Assembly (NCBI GenBank): GCA_019694655.1
Contig: JAIBBN010000003.1
Span: forward strand, 1-64,000
Source of the DNA: Leptospirales bacterium
Lineage (GTDB): Bacteria; Spirochaetota; Leptospiria; Leptospirales; Leptonemataceae
Direction of reading: 5' to 3'
Length of the DNA: 64,000 nt
Below are positions 42,583-50,984 of this stretch, in pieces. The stretch's first letter is position 1; each line of letters opens with the position of its first letter. Below the pieces are notes generated by a model, which was given only the letters and a program-made list of their open reading frames with translations, did not search any database and was not told where the DNA came from. The translations under genes were made by a program, and so were the position numbers.

Positions 42583-42776
42583 GCTTCGTGCCACTGAGCG
42601 GTCGCCAGATGCTCGCCCTCTACAAGAGAGCGGGCTGGAGCATCCTGCGGCAGCGGGGCAGTCATGTGGTCGTAGGTAAAGGAGTAGAGCGCGAAACCAT
42701 TCCGATGCATAAAGAGCTAAAGCGGGGACTGGAACGCGCCTTGCTGAAGCGTCTCGAATCATCAAGCGGAAAGTAA
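42573..42776 (+). CDS. hicA: HicA-family mRNA interferase toxin
   Basis: This 67-residue protein has a double-stranded-RNA-binding-like fold. The HicA pattern is SGRQMLALYKRAGW, RQRGSHVVV (catalytic His31) and the ending IPMHKELKRG. It should cleave mRNA when freed from HicB. The TTG at 42573 gives the normal family N-terminus (a basic MxK then SG). GTG 42588 is an alternative. No ribosome-binding site is evident, and the start lies in a perfect palindrome. HicB follows after 3 bases. The pair is an addiction module beside the lipoprotein duplication. Confidence 0.85.
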   Translation: MAKCFVPLSGRQMLALYKRAGWSILRQRGSHVVVGKGVERETIPMHKELKRGLERALLKRLESSSGK

Positions 42777-42779
42777 TTT

Positions 42780-43205
42780 ATGGTTTATCATTTCAAAACT
42801 CGCCGCAGCAAAGACGGCTTCTGGGCCGAATGCATTGAGCTGGAAGGGTGCCGCACTCAGGCAAATTCGCGTGAAGTACTGGAGCGCAATGCAAAAGAGG
42901 CGCTGGATCTGTACTTAAATGAGGCGGATGACTCCAGAATCCTATTCGCGGCGCCACGCCGGCGGCTTGCAGGACGTAACATCTTTGCGGTTGCGGTCGA
43001 TCCTAAGATCGCCTTCGCCCAGGCCCTGCGCCAAACACGAATTCGGAGGGGGCTCAGCCAGAAGCAGGCGGCCAGAATGCTCGGGATGAAAAATCTCTAT
43101 AGCTACCAGCGTCTGGAATCGCCTCGAAAAGCGAACCCCGCTCTGCTGACGCTTGCACGAGTAAAAGAAGTTTTCCCCGAAATTTCTCTGGACCACGTTG
43201 TCTGA
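42780..43205 (+). CDS. hicB: HicB-family antitoxin with C-terminal HTH
   Basis: This 141-residue antitoxin has an N-terminal HicB partial-RNase-H-like domain (KDGFWAECIELEGCRTQANS, about residues 10-50, and the helix EVLERNAKEALDLYL). The C-terminal Xre-type helix-turn-helix is at about 82-135 (TRIRRGLSQKQAARMLGMKN). The first part blocks HicA and the second binds DNA, most likely the palindrome at 42557-42582. It starts 3 bases after the hicA stop. Confidence 0.87.
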   Translation: MVYHFKTRRSKDGFWAECIELEGCRTQANSREVLERNAKEALDLYLNEADDSRILFAAPRRRLAGRNIFAVAVDPKIAFAQALRQTRIRRGLSQKQAARMLGMKNLYSYQRLESPRKANPALLTLARVKEVFPEISLDHVV

Positions 43206-43270
43206 CGCCACGGGCTACAGAGGCCACGACCAGCGAGCCAGGTACATCTGGAGTTCGCCCGCAGCGGCCC

Positions 43271-44515
43271 TCAGCTGCGACCCTGACCGGCTTCTCTTGC
43301 GCCCACCAGGATAGCCATATTGCCATGGGGGTGCTTGTTTTCGCGCATCAACTGGTGGCATTCGCCGGTCTCTTCCCACTTGAAGGTGCGCGAAAGACAG
43401 GGATCGACTTTCTTCTGTAAAACCAGATCATTGAGACCCTTACAGTTTTCGTCGTTGGCAAAGTGCGATCCCTGCAAACGCTTCTGACGCATCCAGAGGT
43501 AGCGCAGGTCGGCGGTGGCGTTGAAGCCGCTGGTGCCGGCGCAGATCACCACCATGCCGCCCGTTTCGCAGACAAATACAGAGGTGGGAATGGTGCTTTC
43601 GCCCGGATGTTCAAAGACAATGCGCGGATTGTTACCCTTGCCGGCAATCTCCCAGATGGCTTTGCCAAACTCGCGCGCCGCTTTGGTCCATTCGACAAAG
43701 ACCTCCGGCTTGTTGATGTCGCTGGTCAGTGCGCCCCAGTGTTTGAATTTGTTGCGATTGATGCAACCAGCCGCGCCCAGGCGCTTGCAGTATTCGATTT
43801 TGTCGTCGGAGCTGACCACTGCAATGGGAATGCCGCCGGCGGCTTTGACAATCTGAATGGCCATAACGCCCAGCCCGCCGGCGCCGCCCCAGATCAAAAC
43901 CACGTCGCCTGGTTGCACCGAGTTTGGCTGCCAGTGGTGCAGCATGCGGTAGGCGGTAGCGCCGACCAGCATGTAGGCCGCTGATTCTTCCCATGAAAGG
44001 TGTCTGGGACGCGGCAGACACTGGTGGCCCTGCACCTTGCAAAATTGTGCAAAGGATCCCCAGTTGGTCTCGTAGCCCCAGATCAATTGCGATGGCGCCA
44101 GCATTGGATCTTTGCCGGCCTTTACCCATGGATCATTGCGATCCCAGATTCCGCAGTGGACGACCACCTCGTCGCCGACCTTAACGCTTTTGACATCGGC
44201 GCCAATCTTATAAACGATTCCGGAAGCGTCCGAACCGCCAATGTGGAATTCTTCCTTCTCGCCCTTCTTGTTGCGCGCGCCAATGACATCGACGGGATAG
44301 CCCATAGCCGCCCAGACGTTGTTGTAGTTTACGCCGGCGGCCATCACCGCCACCAGCACTTCGTCGGCGGCGATCTCCGGCACATCGATCAATTCTTGCT
44401 GAAAGGCCTTGACTGGCTCGCCGTAGCGGCTGGGCCGAATCAACTGCGCGTGCATCTTTTGCGGCGCCTCGCCAGGAGGGGGGAGAGTTCCAATGGGTAC
44501 GCTTTCAATCGCCAT
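43271..44515 (-). CDS. ccr: Crotonyl-CoA carboxylase/reductase
   Basis: This 414-residue NADPH-dependent enzyme reductively carboxylates crotonyl-CoA to ethylmalonyl-CoA, the key step of the ethylmalonyl-CoA pathway, and also supplies extender units. It is a medium-chain reductase with [16 protein letters not shown] as nucleotide site (about residues 206-221). The CO2-binding residues known from the family can be matched: Asn in [10 protein letters not shown], Glu149 in WGYETNWGS and His351 in GSHFAND. The family ending [14 protein letters not shown] is present. It stands alone here between HicAB and the lipoprotein cluster. Confidence 0.93.
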   Translation of the reverse strand: MAIESVPIGTLPPPGEAPQKMHAQLIRPSRYGEPVKAFQQELIDVPEIAADEVLVAVMAAGVNYNNVWAAMGYPVDVIGARNKKGEKEEFHIGGSDASGIVYKIGADVKSVKVGDEVVVHCGIWDRNDPWVKAGKDPMLAPSQLIWGYETNWGSFAQFCKVQGHQCLPRPRHLSWEESAAYMLVGATAYRMLHHWQPNSVQPGDVVLIWGGAGGLGVMAIQIVKAAGGIPIAVVSSDDKIEYCKRLGAAGCINRNKFKHWGALTSDINKPEVFVEWTKAAREFGKAIWEIAGKGNNPRIVFEHPGESTIPTSVFVCETGGMVVICAGTSGFNATADLRYLWMRQKRLQGSHFANDENCKGLNDLVLQKKVDPCLSRTFKWEETGECHQLMRENKHPHGNMAILVGAREAGQGRS

Positions 44516-44619
44516 GGGTGCGCAGGATTTGAGGCCGGGCCTGGAGCGAAATCAAAAAAGCGACGGGGATGGCTGCTGACGATTTGCCCGGCAGCGCCGG
44601 GGAGTGTAAACTACAACTA

Positions 44620-45336
44620 TCACTGACCAAATACAGCGGGAGTCATCGGCGAACAATTTTCAAGCGCCGGATCATCGTTGGCTCCAGCGTCGCAGGCCTG
44701 AAAGAGCTGTCGTTTGGCGCTCGTCAATGCGGAATCTATTCCAGCCTCCGCTGACGACAGCGCTATTCCCTGGCGACAGCTGGAATTGGCCGCAAAGCGC
44801 TTGAGCCAGAGGGCCCCGGTTTGAAAAAGGCGAAGTTCGTTGTTGCTAAGCAGATTACCCTGCGGGCCAGCGGCGAATCCTGCAATGCTGCAGTCCGTTA
44901 CTGTCGCAAAATTGATGTTGGCAGTATAGGCGCTTCTGCTCGCCCCCATTCTGGCAAACAACGGAAAATTCGGAGCAGTAAGGCTGGAAATGAAAGCGCT
45001 TTCGTTTGCGGCGTCCCCGGCGCAGAATAAATACTGATTGGCAACGGACGTAAATGACTCATTCAATCCAGCCATTTCCGCGGCAGTCCAGATCGCGCTG
45101 CCATCGCAATACTGCCGGGTCATCCCGGTGCAAAAGTAGATGGAGGTTCCGGCCAGCGATTCGTGATCGACGCGAATGACACAGGACCCTCGATTCCAGT
45201 ATGCTTCGATGGCCAGCTGCTGCCAGAGGAGCGTACCCGTAACGCTGCCTTCAATATCTGGAGATTCGATTGCCAGACACCCGGAACTCTCCAGGCCCAC
45301 AATGACTACCAGGCAAAGGCCCAGGCGAATTGCCAT
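44620..45336 (-). CDS. Cys-rich lipoprotein, function unknown
   Basis: This 238-residue exported protein has the lipobox LESSGC (about residues 15-20). The mature part contains at least six Cys (for example CTGMTRQYC, FCAGD, SSCRQ), which likely form disulfides. Its start overlaps the upstream gene by 31 bases and has a GAGGA at proper spacing. It is the last gene of the long minus-strand unit that starts with the PilZ gene. It is not a recognised family. Many small Cys-containing lipoproteins of this kind occur in spirochaetes. Confidence 0.62.
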   Translation of the reverse strand: MAIRLGLCLVVIVGLESSGCLAIESPDIEGSVTGTLLWQQLAIEAYWNRGSCVIRVDHESLAGTSIYFCTGMTRQYCDGSAIWTAAEMAGLNESFTSVANQYLFCAGDAANESAFISSLTAPNFPLFARMGASRSAYTANINFATVTDCSIAGFAAGPQGNLLSNNELRLFQTGALWLKRFAANSSCRQGIALSSAEAGIDSALTSAKRQLFQACDAGANDDPALENCSPMTPAVFGQ

Positions 45337-46034
45337 TGTGTTCCTCGGTAAAAATCGTCGCGGTTCGATTGCTCCTGTCGCAGCAATTCCAGATATTGAC
45401 GAAGCGACGCCGGTTCTGCGGCGACATTCAAATCAGCGCCGGCCGCGTCTGTTCCAAAGTAGGCGTAGGCGTAAATAGCGTAGGCCAGGAAAGCAATCGT
45501 CGTCAGGCTTGCAACTGCTGAAAATTCTGTCCGACGCTGCCGGAATTTGGCCCTTCTGGAGTCGGCATTTATGAATTCTATGCTTTGAGCAATTGCACGA
45601 TTCGCTTCCGCAACTCTATAGTAGGCAATCGCAGACAATGCGACGAGAGATACCTTCGCTATGCGTACATTGACATCAGAGAGCAGCGGAGGCGGATCTT
45701 CTTCGCCAAACCAGCGATAGCGCTGAGAGGCATCAAGTCGATAAATGGACTCCGCCGCCGCCAGAAGCGGATTGCTTCTGCTCGCCTCCGCTCGAAAGGA
45801 AGCTGGATGAGACGCGGAAAACCAGTCGATGGGAAATTCTTCGCCAACTGATTCGTCGCGCACAAAAACATGATCGCCCTGGCGCACGGATTCGGCCCGC
45901 ACCACTCGTCCCTGGCGATCGGTAAGGAAGGGCATTTCTGAACTCTGCTGTGCAATCAAGCGCACCGGGATTCCAGAAATAGCCGCGAGCAAAACGATTG
46001 TAGCTATTGATATGCGCGGCGCTGTCTTGGCCAT
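45306..46034 (-). CDS. Exported/membrane protein of unknown function
   Basis: This 242-residue protein has an N-terminal signal peptide or anchor (ATIVLLAAISGIPVRLIA). A polar region (about residues 30-115) is followed by two hydrophobic segments (about 120-140 and 165-190), then an acidic C-terminal stretch ending QFAWAFAW. No known domain is recognised. It overlaps the upstream gene by 31 bases and the downstream gene by 31 bases. Its start has GAGG 7 bases before it. A role with the SGNH hydrolase upstream is suggested only by the operon. Confidence 0.58.
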   Translation of the reverse strand: MAKTAPRISIATIVLLAAISGIPVRLIAQQSSEMPFLTDRQGRVVRAESVRQGDHVFVRDESVGEEFPIDWFSASHPASFRAEASRSNPLLAAAESIYRLDASQRYRWFGEEDPPPLLSDVNVRIAKVSLVALSAIAYYRVAEANRAIAQSIEFINADSRRAKFRQRRTEFSAVASLTTIAFLAYAIYAYAYFGTDAAGADLNVAAEPASLRQYLELLRQEQSNRDDFYRGTQWQFAWAFAW

Positions 46035-46360
46035 TCGATTGCCTCGCTATTCACCGTAGTAGTTTCTGCTCCTCGAAACTGAACCCGTTCGATCCCATCG
46101 CGCAGGAAAGTGCGGTAGCTTCGAAATTGAACCCAGCGTCCGACCTTGAAATCAGGCGGGTGCGGTCTAACGTACACCTCCATCAATGGCGGCGCACTGG
46201 CCCGGGGCGCCATTTGTATCGCGGCAGCGTGTTCTGGCAAGGGTCGACACTCTTCCACATCGTCTACAGCGGCGGATCCCTGTCCAAGCAGACGAAAAGC
46301 CAATCCAGCGGCAAGGAGCCAGCCGCCGAGGCCGGCGCTTATGATCAGAAATCTTGTCAT
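46004..46360 (-). CDS. Small membrane-anchored protein of unknown function
   Basis: This 118-residue protein has one N-terminal hydrophobic helix (IISAGLGGWLLAAGLAFRLLG). A periplasmic basic/aromatic region (DFKVGRWVQFRSYRTFLRDG) resembles a small beta domain. It starts one base after the stop of the SGNH gene with no Shine-Dalgarno, so it probably depends on translation termination-reinitiation. It overlaps the next gene by 31 bases. No family is recognised. Confidence 0.55.
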   Translation of the reverse strand: MTRFLIISAGLGGWLLAAGLAFRLLGQGSAAVDDVEECRPLPEHAAAIQMAPRASAPPLMEVYVRPHPPDFKVGRWVQFRSYRTFLRDGIERVQFRGAETTTVNSEAIEWPRQRRAYQ

Positions 46361-47881
46361 TTATTTACAAATACCGAAAAAGAAGCAAAGCACCAGGAGT
46401 CCCAGATCCTCGCCAAATGGGTTTTCCGGTAATTCAGACCAGTCGCGCCAGGTATTTTTTGTAAATTCGAAGTCTGACAGGTATACATCGTATTCCAGCG
46501 ATGCCATCTTCTGCGCGATTACCTGAGCCCAGAGCGCTGCGCCCGCGTTATTGGGATGGATACTGTCTTGGTAGAGTTCATTTCTGCCGGCCCAATCCAG
46601 GCCTGGATGCCGAAAGTAGGGCTCCATCGAAACATATTCTACCGTGCGTCGGTTCGTCCCGGGAATCGGAACACCCTGCACGATGTAGTTCTCCTGCATT
46701 CTGCGGCCGAGCATCACGATCATAGCCGAAACCGCCTTATCCTTGTTGGGCAGGGCGAACATCACAGCCCAGCCGGTTTCGTAGCGCGGCGTTTCCTGGA
46801 TCAAATTCCAGAAGTCCATCCAGGGCATGCCCGGTTTTAGCCGGTCAAAGTAGCCATTGAGGCCTCTTTCATTCCGGTGCTGGAAGCGTGCTGCCGGATC
46901 CTCAAAGAGCCCGGTGAGGCTTGAGTTCATGCCCAGGAATCGACCCAGGGAGAGATCAACGCCCCGGCAGAAGCGCATCAGATCGGAGTTATATTGGACA
47001 AAAGGAATGATTCCGCGGTTGAAGCCCGTATAGCCTAGACGATCGTAGAGCCAGCCACGATATTTGTTGATTGCATCAAAAAATGGTTTTGCCGCGGCGC
47101 TGATAACCTTTTGAAGCGCTCCGCCTACCGAGCAAACAAGCCCCGTGCTGGCATTCAACACCTCGACGTCTTCGGTATATGCTCCGCAGAACTGTTCGAT
47201 TAGATTTGGATCATCGAGCGAAAGTTCGTCAACCACGTTGGACGCCCTGTACGGATGATAGCCGACCAGCAGCACCGTGCGTCCATTCTGCTGCAGCAAA
47301 GCAATCATGCGTCCAATGTTGTTCAACGACGCGTTGACCTGATAGTGGGCATAGTGTGGATTGATGTAGCCGGGGATCGACCGGCCATAGCGGAATTCGT
47401 TGCCGCCAATTTCCATGATCACCCGTCCCGGCGTCGAATCGCGAAAGCGCTGTACGGTTTGGGGCGTGGCGCCCGTACCCAGGCAGCCCTCCACCCACTG
47501 TCGCTGGTTGAAGGCGACATTGCCGCTCACGGATGTATTTAAAATGCGCCAGGCGCCGCCGGTGCGCGGCGGCGGATTGGTCATGAAGTTTTCCCAGCGT
47601 TTCGTTACGATAGCGCCCGTACCGCTGCCGACTCGAAACACCGGACCATAGGGCGCCGCGCCCAATAGTGCGCCGACCGAGTCGCCAATCCACATGGCGT
47701 GAAAGGACTCCGGAGGACCGATATGCATCTCTCTGAAATCGCAGCGCCAGGGGCCATCGCCCGCCCAAACGTTGGCTGCGTCCGCCTGCACCTCCCCGCC
47801 ATCGGGATTTGGCGGTGTTTGTGCGGCGAGGCTCGCCGCTCCAAGCAGGTAGAAAGCGATTGCAAATGTGGCGGTTCTCAT
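46361..47881 (-). CDS. Secreted SGNH/GDSL hydrolase, cassette 4 'S' gene
   Basis: This 506-residue protein has a signal peptide (about residues 1-20, ASLAA-QT). The SGNH blocks are AMWIGDSVGAL (Ser68), IMEIGGNEFRYG (block III) and YQDSIHPNNAG (block V Asp/His). It is highly similar to the hydrolase at 48.9-50.4 kb over its whole length, including NPHYAHYQ, IGRMIALLQQNGRTVLLVGYHPY and the tail LCFFFGICK. The ATG at 47881 has GAGG 6 bases upstream. It follows lipoprotein B5 by 7 bases. It is a probable surface or periplasmic esterase of unknown substrate. Confidence 0.8.
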   Translation of the reverse strand: MRTATFAIAFYLLGAASLAAQTPPNPDGGEVQADAANVWAGDGPWRCDFREMHIGPPESFHAMWIGDSVGALLGAAPYGPVFRVGSGTGAIVTKRWENFMTNPPPRTGGAWRILNTSVSGNVAFNQRQWVEGCLGTGATPQTVQRFRDSTPGRVIMEIGGNEFRYGRSIPGYINPHYAHYQVNASLNNIGRMIALLQQNGRTVLLVGYHPYRASNVVDELSLDDPNLIEQFCGAYTEDVEVLNASTGLVCSVGGALQKVISAAAKPFFDAINKYRGWLYDRLGYTGFNRGIIPFVQYNSDLMRFCRGVDLSLGRFLGMNSSLTGLFEDPAARFQHRNERGLNGYFDRLKPGMPWMDFWNLIQETPRYETGWAVMFALPNKDKAVSAMIVMLGRRMQENYIVQGVPIPGTNRRTVEYVSMEPYFRHPGLDWAGRNELYQDSIHPNNAGAALWAQVIAQKMASLEYDVYLSDFEFTKNTWRDWSELPENPFGEDLGLLVLCFFFGICK

Positions 47882-47888
47882 ATGGACC

Positions 47889-48362
47889 TCAATTGATCTG
47901 AATCTGAAAATGTTCATTTGGCGGCGTCGTACTTGCCGCAAGACAGAGGTATGACATTGGCGATTGCAAGCCGCTCAGCATGGGATCTTCGCCATTTGCA
48001 GTCGCGAATGATCGTCCGCGGTCGTAGGCGCTGAGTACCCCGCTGATACCGGGGTTGGTAAACATCTGAACGGTAAAGGGACCATCGCCTTCGGTACGCA
48101 CAAATGCGGCGACACGCCCACTGGCAAAGTTCAAGAGTAAACTGCCGGGGTCCGCGGATGACCAGAGCACGCCCGTTGCGATTAAGTTTGTCGGATTCAC
48201 TTCACACGGAGAAGTCTGGCTGCCCAGCCAGAGTATTCCAGCAATTGCCGCGCCATAAGCAATATCCTGGTCCTCGGGAACAGTGGGGGTGCAGCGCAGG
48301 AAGTCGCCGCTCAATGCGAACAGCGCCGCCGCTGTGGCGAGCTTCTGTAACCGGCGCAGCAT
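47889..48362 (-). CDS. Exported B-type protein (B5, cassette 4)
   Basis: This 157-residue protein has an N-terminal hydrophobic signal (LATAAALFALSGDFLRC; the Cys at residue 24 could be a weak lipobox). The mature part follows the B pattern: GVLWSSADPGSLLLNF, FTVQMFTNPG, a Cys near the end and the terminal FQIQIN. B3 ends with the same six residues. It starts 3 bases after the stop of B4 and is followed 7 bases later by the SGNH gene. The fold is probably a beta-sandwich. Function unknown. Confidence 0.65.
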   Translation of the reverse strand: MLRRLQKLATAAALFALSGDFLRCTPTVPEDQDIAYGAAIAGILWLGSQTSPCEVNPTNLIATGVLWSSADPGSLLLNFASGRVAAFVRTEGDGPFTVQMFTNPGISGVLSAYDRGRSFATANGEDPMLSGLQSPMSYLCLAASTTPPNEHFQIQIN

Positions 48363-48365
48363 GGC

Positions 48366-48878
48366 TCAGTTCACCAGCACCTGAAAGGGCAGGGCCCCGG
48401 CCATGATCTGTACTTCGAAGCACAGATTGGCGACAGCCGCCGGAAGCGGCTGCGTCGGGTCGTTGGCAAAAGCGCCGACGAGCACAGGGTTCGTGTACAG
48501 GACAACACGCGCCGTAAAGCTTCCGCTGGTAGTCACAGTGATAATCGCTGGACCGCTGGTGCTGATCATGAACAGGGCCCCGCCGGCAAAGGGGGTCAAA
48601 ACACTGCCCGGCGTACTGGAATCCCAGGTTGAGCCCACGGAAAGCTGGTTGAAGCTCTCGCTGGCGCAGGCCGGGGTATTGCCCAGAGCGGTGCGCAGCG
48701 CGAGGGCAAACGTCAAATTGCGTACGTCTTCGGCCGCCTGGTCTTCTTTTTCTTCTGCGAACGGCAAGCAGCCGGTCAAAAGCAGGATGCCGACGACTGC
48801 AGCGTGGAAGCGTCGCTGCACAATAGCATCGCGCTCTTTTTTCAAAGCGCCTCCAATTGCTTTAGGTACATCAATCAT
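48366..48878 (-). CDS. Lipoprotein B4 (cassette 4)
   Basis: This 170-residue lipoprotein has a basic N-terminus and the lipobox LLLTGC (about residues 32-37). The mature part shows the B pattern: GSTWDSSTPGSVLTPF, TSGSFTARVVLYTNP, LCFEV and the ending FQVLVN. It is a diverged paralogue of B3 and B5. No A-type gene precedes it; the S gene of cassette 3 does, 30 bases upstream. The unit is therefore B-B-S rather than A-B-S. A nearer start for the signal peptide (Met near residue 1 only) is not available. Confidence 0.68.
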   Translation of the reverse strand: MIDVPKAIGGALKKERDAIVQRRFHAAVVGILLLTGCLPFAEEKEDQAAEDVRNLTFALALRTALGNTPACASESFNQLSVGSTWDSSTPGSVLTPFAGGALFMISTSGPAIITVTTSGSFTARVVLYTNPVLVGAFANDPTQPLPAAVANLCFEVQIMAGALPFQVLVN

Positions 48879-48908
48879 ATTTTCACTACATAAAATAATA
48901 CCGTTCCA

Positions 48909-50423
48909 CTATTTGCAATATCCAAAGAAAAAGCATGCGATCAGCAGCGCCAGATCCTCAGCATAGGGGTCGATCGGCGCTTCGGACCAGTCGCGCCAGT
49001 TGTTTTGAGTAAAATCAAAATCGTTGAGATAAATGTCATAGTCCAATTGGCGCATCTTTGCTGACAGGACATCGGCCCAGAGCTGAGCGCCGGCCGCATT
49101 TGGATGAACATCATCATGATAGAGCTCATTGCGGCCGGCCCATTCTACATACGGGTGCTGGAAGTAGGGCTCCATGGAAACATATTCGACCGTCCGTCTC
49201 GAGGTGCCTGGGATCGGGACGCCCTGCGCCACATAGTTTTCCTGGATTCGCCGGCCAAGCATCACGATCATTGCTGATACAGCCTTGCTCTTGTTGGGCA
49301 GGGCGTACATCACAGCCCAGCCGGTTTCATAGCGCGGAGTTTCCTGAATCAGATTCCAGAAGTCCATCCAGGGCATGCCGTGTTTGAGCCGGTCAAAGTA
49401 GCCGTTCAGGCCTTTCTCATTGCGCTGTTGAAATCTTGCTGCGGGATCCTCAAAGAGCCCCGTCAGGCTGGTATTCATGCCCAGCAGACGCCCCAGGGAG
49501 TGGTCTACGCCGCGGAAAAAACGCATGAAATCGGAGTTGTATTGAACAAAGGGAAACAGACCGCGTTCAAAACCGCGATAGCCGATGGTATCATAGAGCC
49601 AGCGGCGCTGCTTGTTGATCAAATCAAAAATTGGATTCGCTATTGCGCCCACAGCATCGAGGAGCGTTCCATTAATAGCGCAAACAAGGCCGCCGGCGGC
49701 GCTGATAACTTCAAGACCCGGCGTATTAACGCCACAGAATGGCTCCAGCAGGCTGGTTTTGGGCGCGATGTCTCCAACCACGGTCGACGCAGAATATGGA
49801 TGATAGCCAACGAGCAGCACAGTACGCCCGTTTTGCTGCAAGAGGGCTATCATTCGGCCAATATGGTTGAGGATGGCGTTCAATTGATAGTGAGCATAAT
49901 GCGGATTGATGCCAACCAGAGGGACGCCGTCGCGAATGTCATTTCCGCCAATCTCCATAATGACCCGGTAAGGCGCCGTTCGATCGAAGTTGCTGCGCGC
50001 TTGAGCCGGAGCATTGTCGCCAAGGCAGTCCTCGATGAATTTCCGCTGAATGGAGGCGTGCTGGCCGGGGATGGCCGTATTCAGGATGCGCCAGACGGGT
50101 CCGGTGCGCGGCGGCGGATTGGTCATAAAATTTTCCCAGCGCTTGTTGACAATGGCGCCCGTACCGCTGCCGACACGCCACGCAAGTTGTGAAGCCGGCT
50201 CCACGCCATGCAAGGCGCCCACCGAGTCGCCAATCCACATGGCGTGAAAGGAATCGCGCGGACCAAGGTGCATGTTGTCAAAATTGCAGCGTAAAGCATT
50301 TTCTGCGCCATAGACTTGTGCAGCGTCGAGCGGTAGATAACCGCCTTCAGGCAGCGGCGCGGCAGCCGCCGCTGCGCTGAAGGCGCAGACAGCGAAGGCA
50401 CAAAGTGCGATGCGTGGATTCAT
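48909..50423 (-). CDS. Secreted SGNH/GDSL hydrolase, cassette 3 'S' gene
   Basis: This 504-residue protein has a signal peptide (about residues 1-22). The SGNH blocks are AMWIGDSVGAL (Ser67), VIMEIGGNDIRDG and YHDDVHPNAAG. It is a close paralogue of the 46.4-47.9 kb hydrolase (long identical runs such as TGLFEDPAARFQ and YFDRLKxGMPWMDFWNLIQE). The C-terminus is a hydrophobic Cys-containing tail (LALLIACFFFGYCK). It follows lipoprotein B3 by 36 bases. The two large S proteins are about 80 residues longer than S1, with the extra part between blocks III and V. Confidence 0.8.
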   Translation of the reverse strand: MNPRIALCAFAVCAFSAAAAAAPLPEGGYLPLDAAQVYGAENALRCNFDNMHLGPRDSFHAMWIGDSVGALHGVEPASQLAWRVGSGTGAIVNKRWENFMTNPPPRTGPVWRILNTAIPGQHASIQRKFIEDCLGDNAPAQARSNFDRTAPYRVIMEIGGNDIRDGVPLVGINPHYAHYQLNAILNHIGRMIALLQQNGRTVLLVGYHPYSASTVVGDIAPKTSLLEPFCGVNTPGLEVISAAGGLVCAINGTLLDAVGAIANPIFDLINKQRRWLYDTIGYRGFERGLFPFVQYNSDFMRFFRGVDHSLGRLLGMNTSLTGLFEDPAARFQQRNEKGLNGYFDRLKHGMPWMDFWNLIQETPRYETGWAVMYALPNKSKAVSAMIVMLGRRIQENYVAQGVPIPGTSRRTVEYVSMEPYFQHPYVEWAGRNELYHDDVHPNAAGAQLWADVLSAKMRQLDYDIYLNDFDFTQNNWRDWSEAPIDPYAEDLALLIACFFFGYCK

Positions 50424-50459
50424 ATTTATTCCTCTTGAGCAAGCAACCTTTACAAATAT

Positions 50460-50984
50460 TCAATTGATCTGGATCTGAAAAGCCGCTGGCGGTGTACGTT
50501 TCTGGAAGACCAGAAAGCAAACCGTGGCCGGAGCTCCGCTGCTAATCGCCAGGCTGGGATTTGGGCCGTCATTCGGCCCATAGGAATCGCGTATCGTAGT
50601 GGTGTTGTATATAGCTTCAATATCGCCGACGGCGCTGGCCGCGGTGGTCATGTTCACTGTGTAGGGCGGCGCCGCTGTGGTTTGCAGATAAACTACTGCG
50701 AGGTCCGCATTCGATCCTAGGTGCAACTGCAGCTTGTCTCCCGCCTGCGTCGAATCCCAGAGCACGCCGCCAGGAACTTGAACGACGCGAGACGGCTCCC
50801 GGTCGCAGGGAGTAGTAATTGCATAGTATAACATGAACGCATACACCATGCGTATCGATTCATTTGATTCGTCCGTGGCCTTTGCTTGCGGACTTTGATC
50901 GCCCAGGCAGGCGCTCAAGTTTACAAGCCCAGTCCAGAGCAAGAGCGCTGTGGCATATCGCCCGCCGCGATGGACCCGGTTCAC
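50460..50984 (-). CDS. Lipoprotein B3 (cassette 3)
   Basis: This 174-residue lipoprotein has the lipobox NLSAC (about residues 22-26). The mature part contains GGVLWDSTQAGDKLQLHL, PPYTVNMTT, an internal VCFLV and the terminal FQIQIN. It shares this pattern with B4 and B5 and more loosely with B1 and B2. Its start overlaps A3 by 4 bases. No known domain is recognised. The repeated 'WDSxxxGxxL' and 'Y/FTVxMxT' strands suggest a beta-sandwich such as those of PPC-type domains. Confidence 0.7.
   Translation of the reverse strand: MNRVHRGGRYATALLLWTGLVNLSACLGDQSPQAKATDESNESIRMVYAFMLYYAITTPCDREPSRVVQVPGGVLWDSTQAGDKLQLHLGSNADLAVVYLQTTAAPPYTVNMTTAASAVGDIEAIYNTTTIRDSYGPNDGPNPSLAISSGAPATVCFLVFQKRTPPAAFQIQIN

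Noticed and set aside
42434-42679. Plus-strand frame of 81 codons starting before hicA
   Set aside because: It overlaps hicA in another frame, has no domain and crosses the palindrome; it is a shadow frame.
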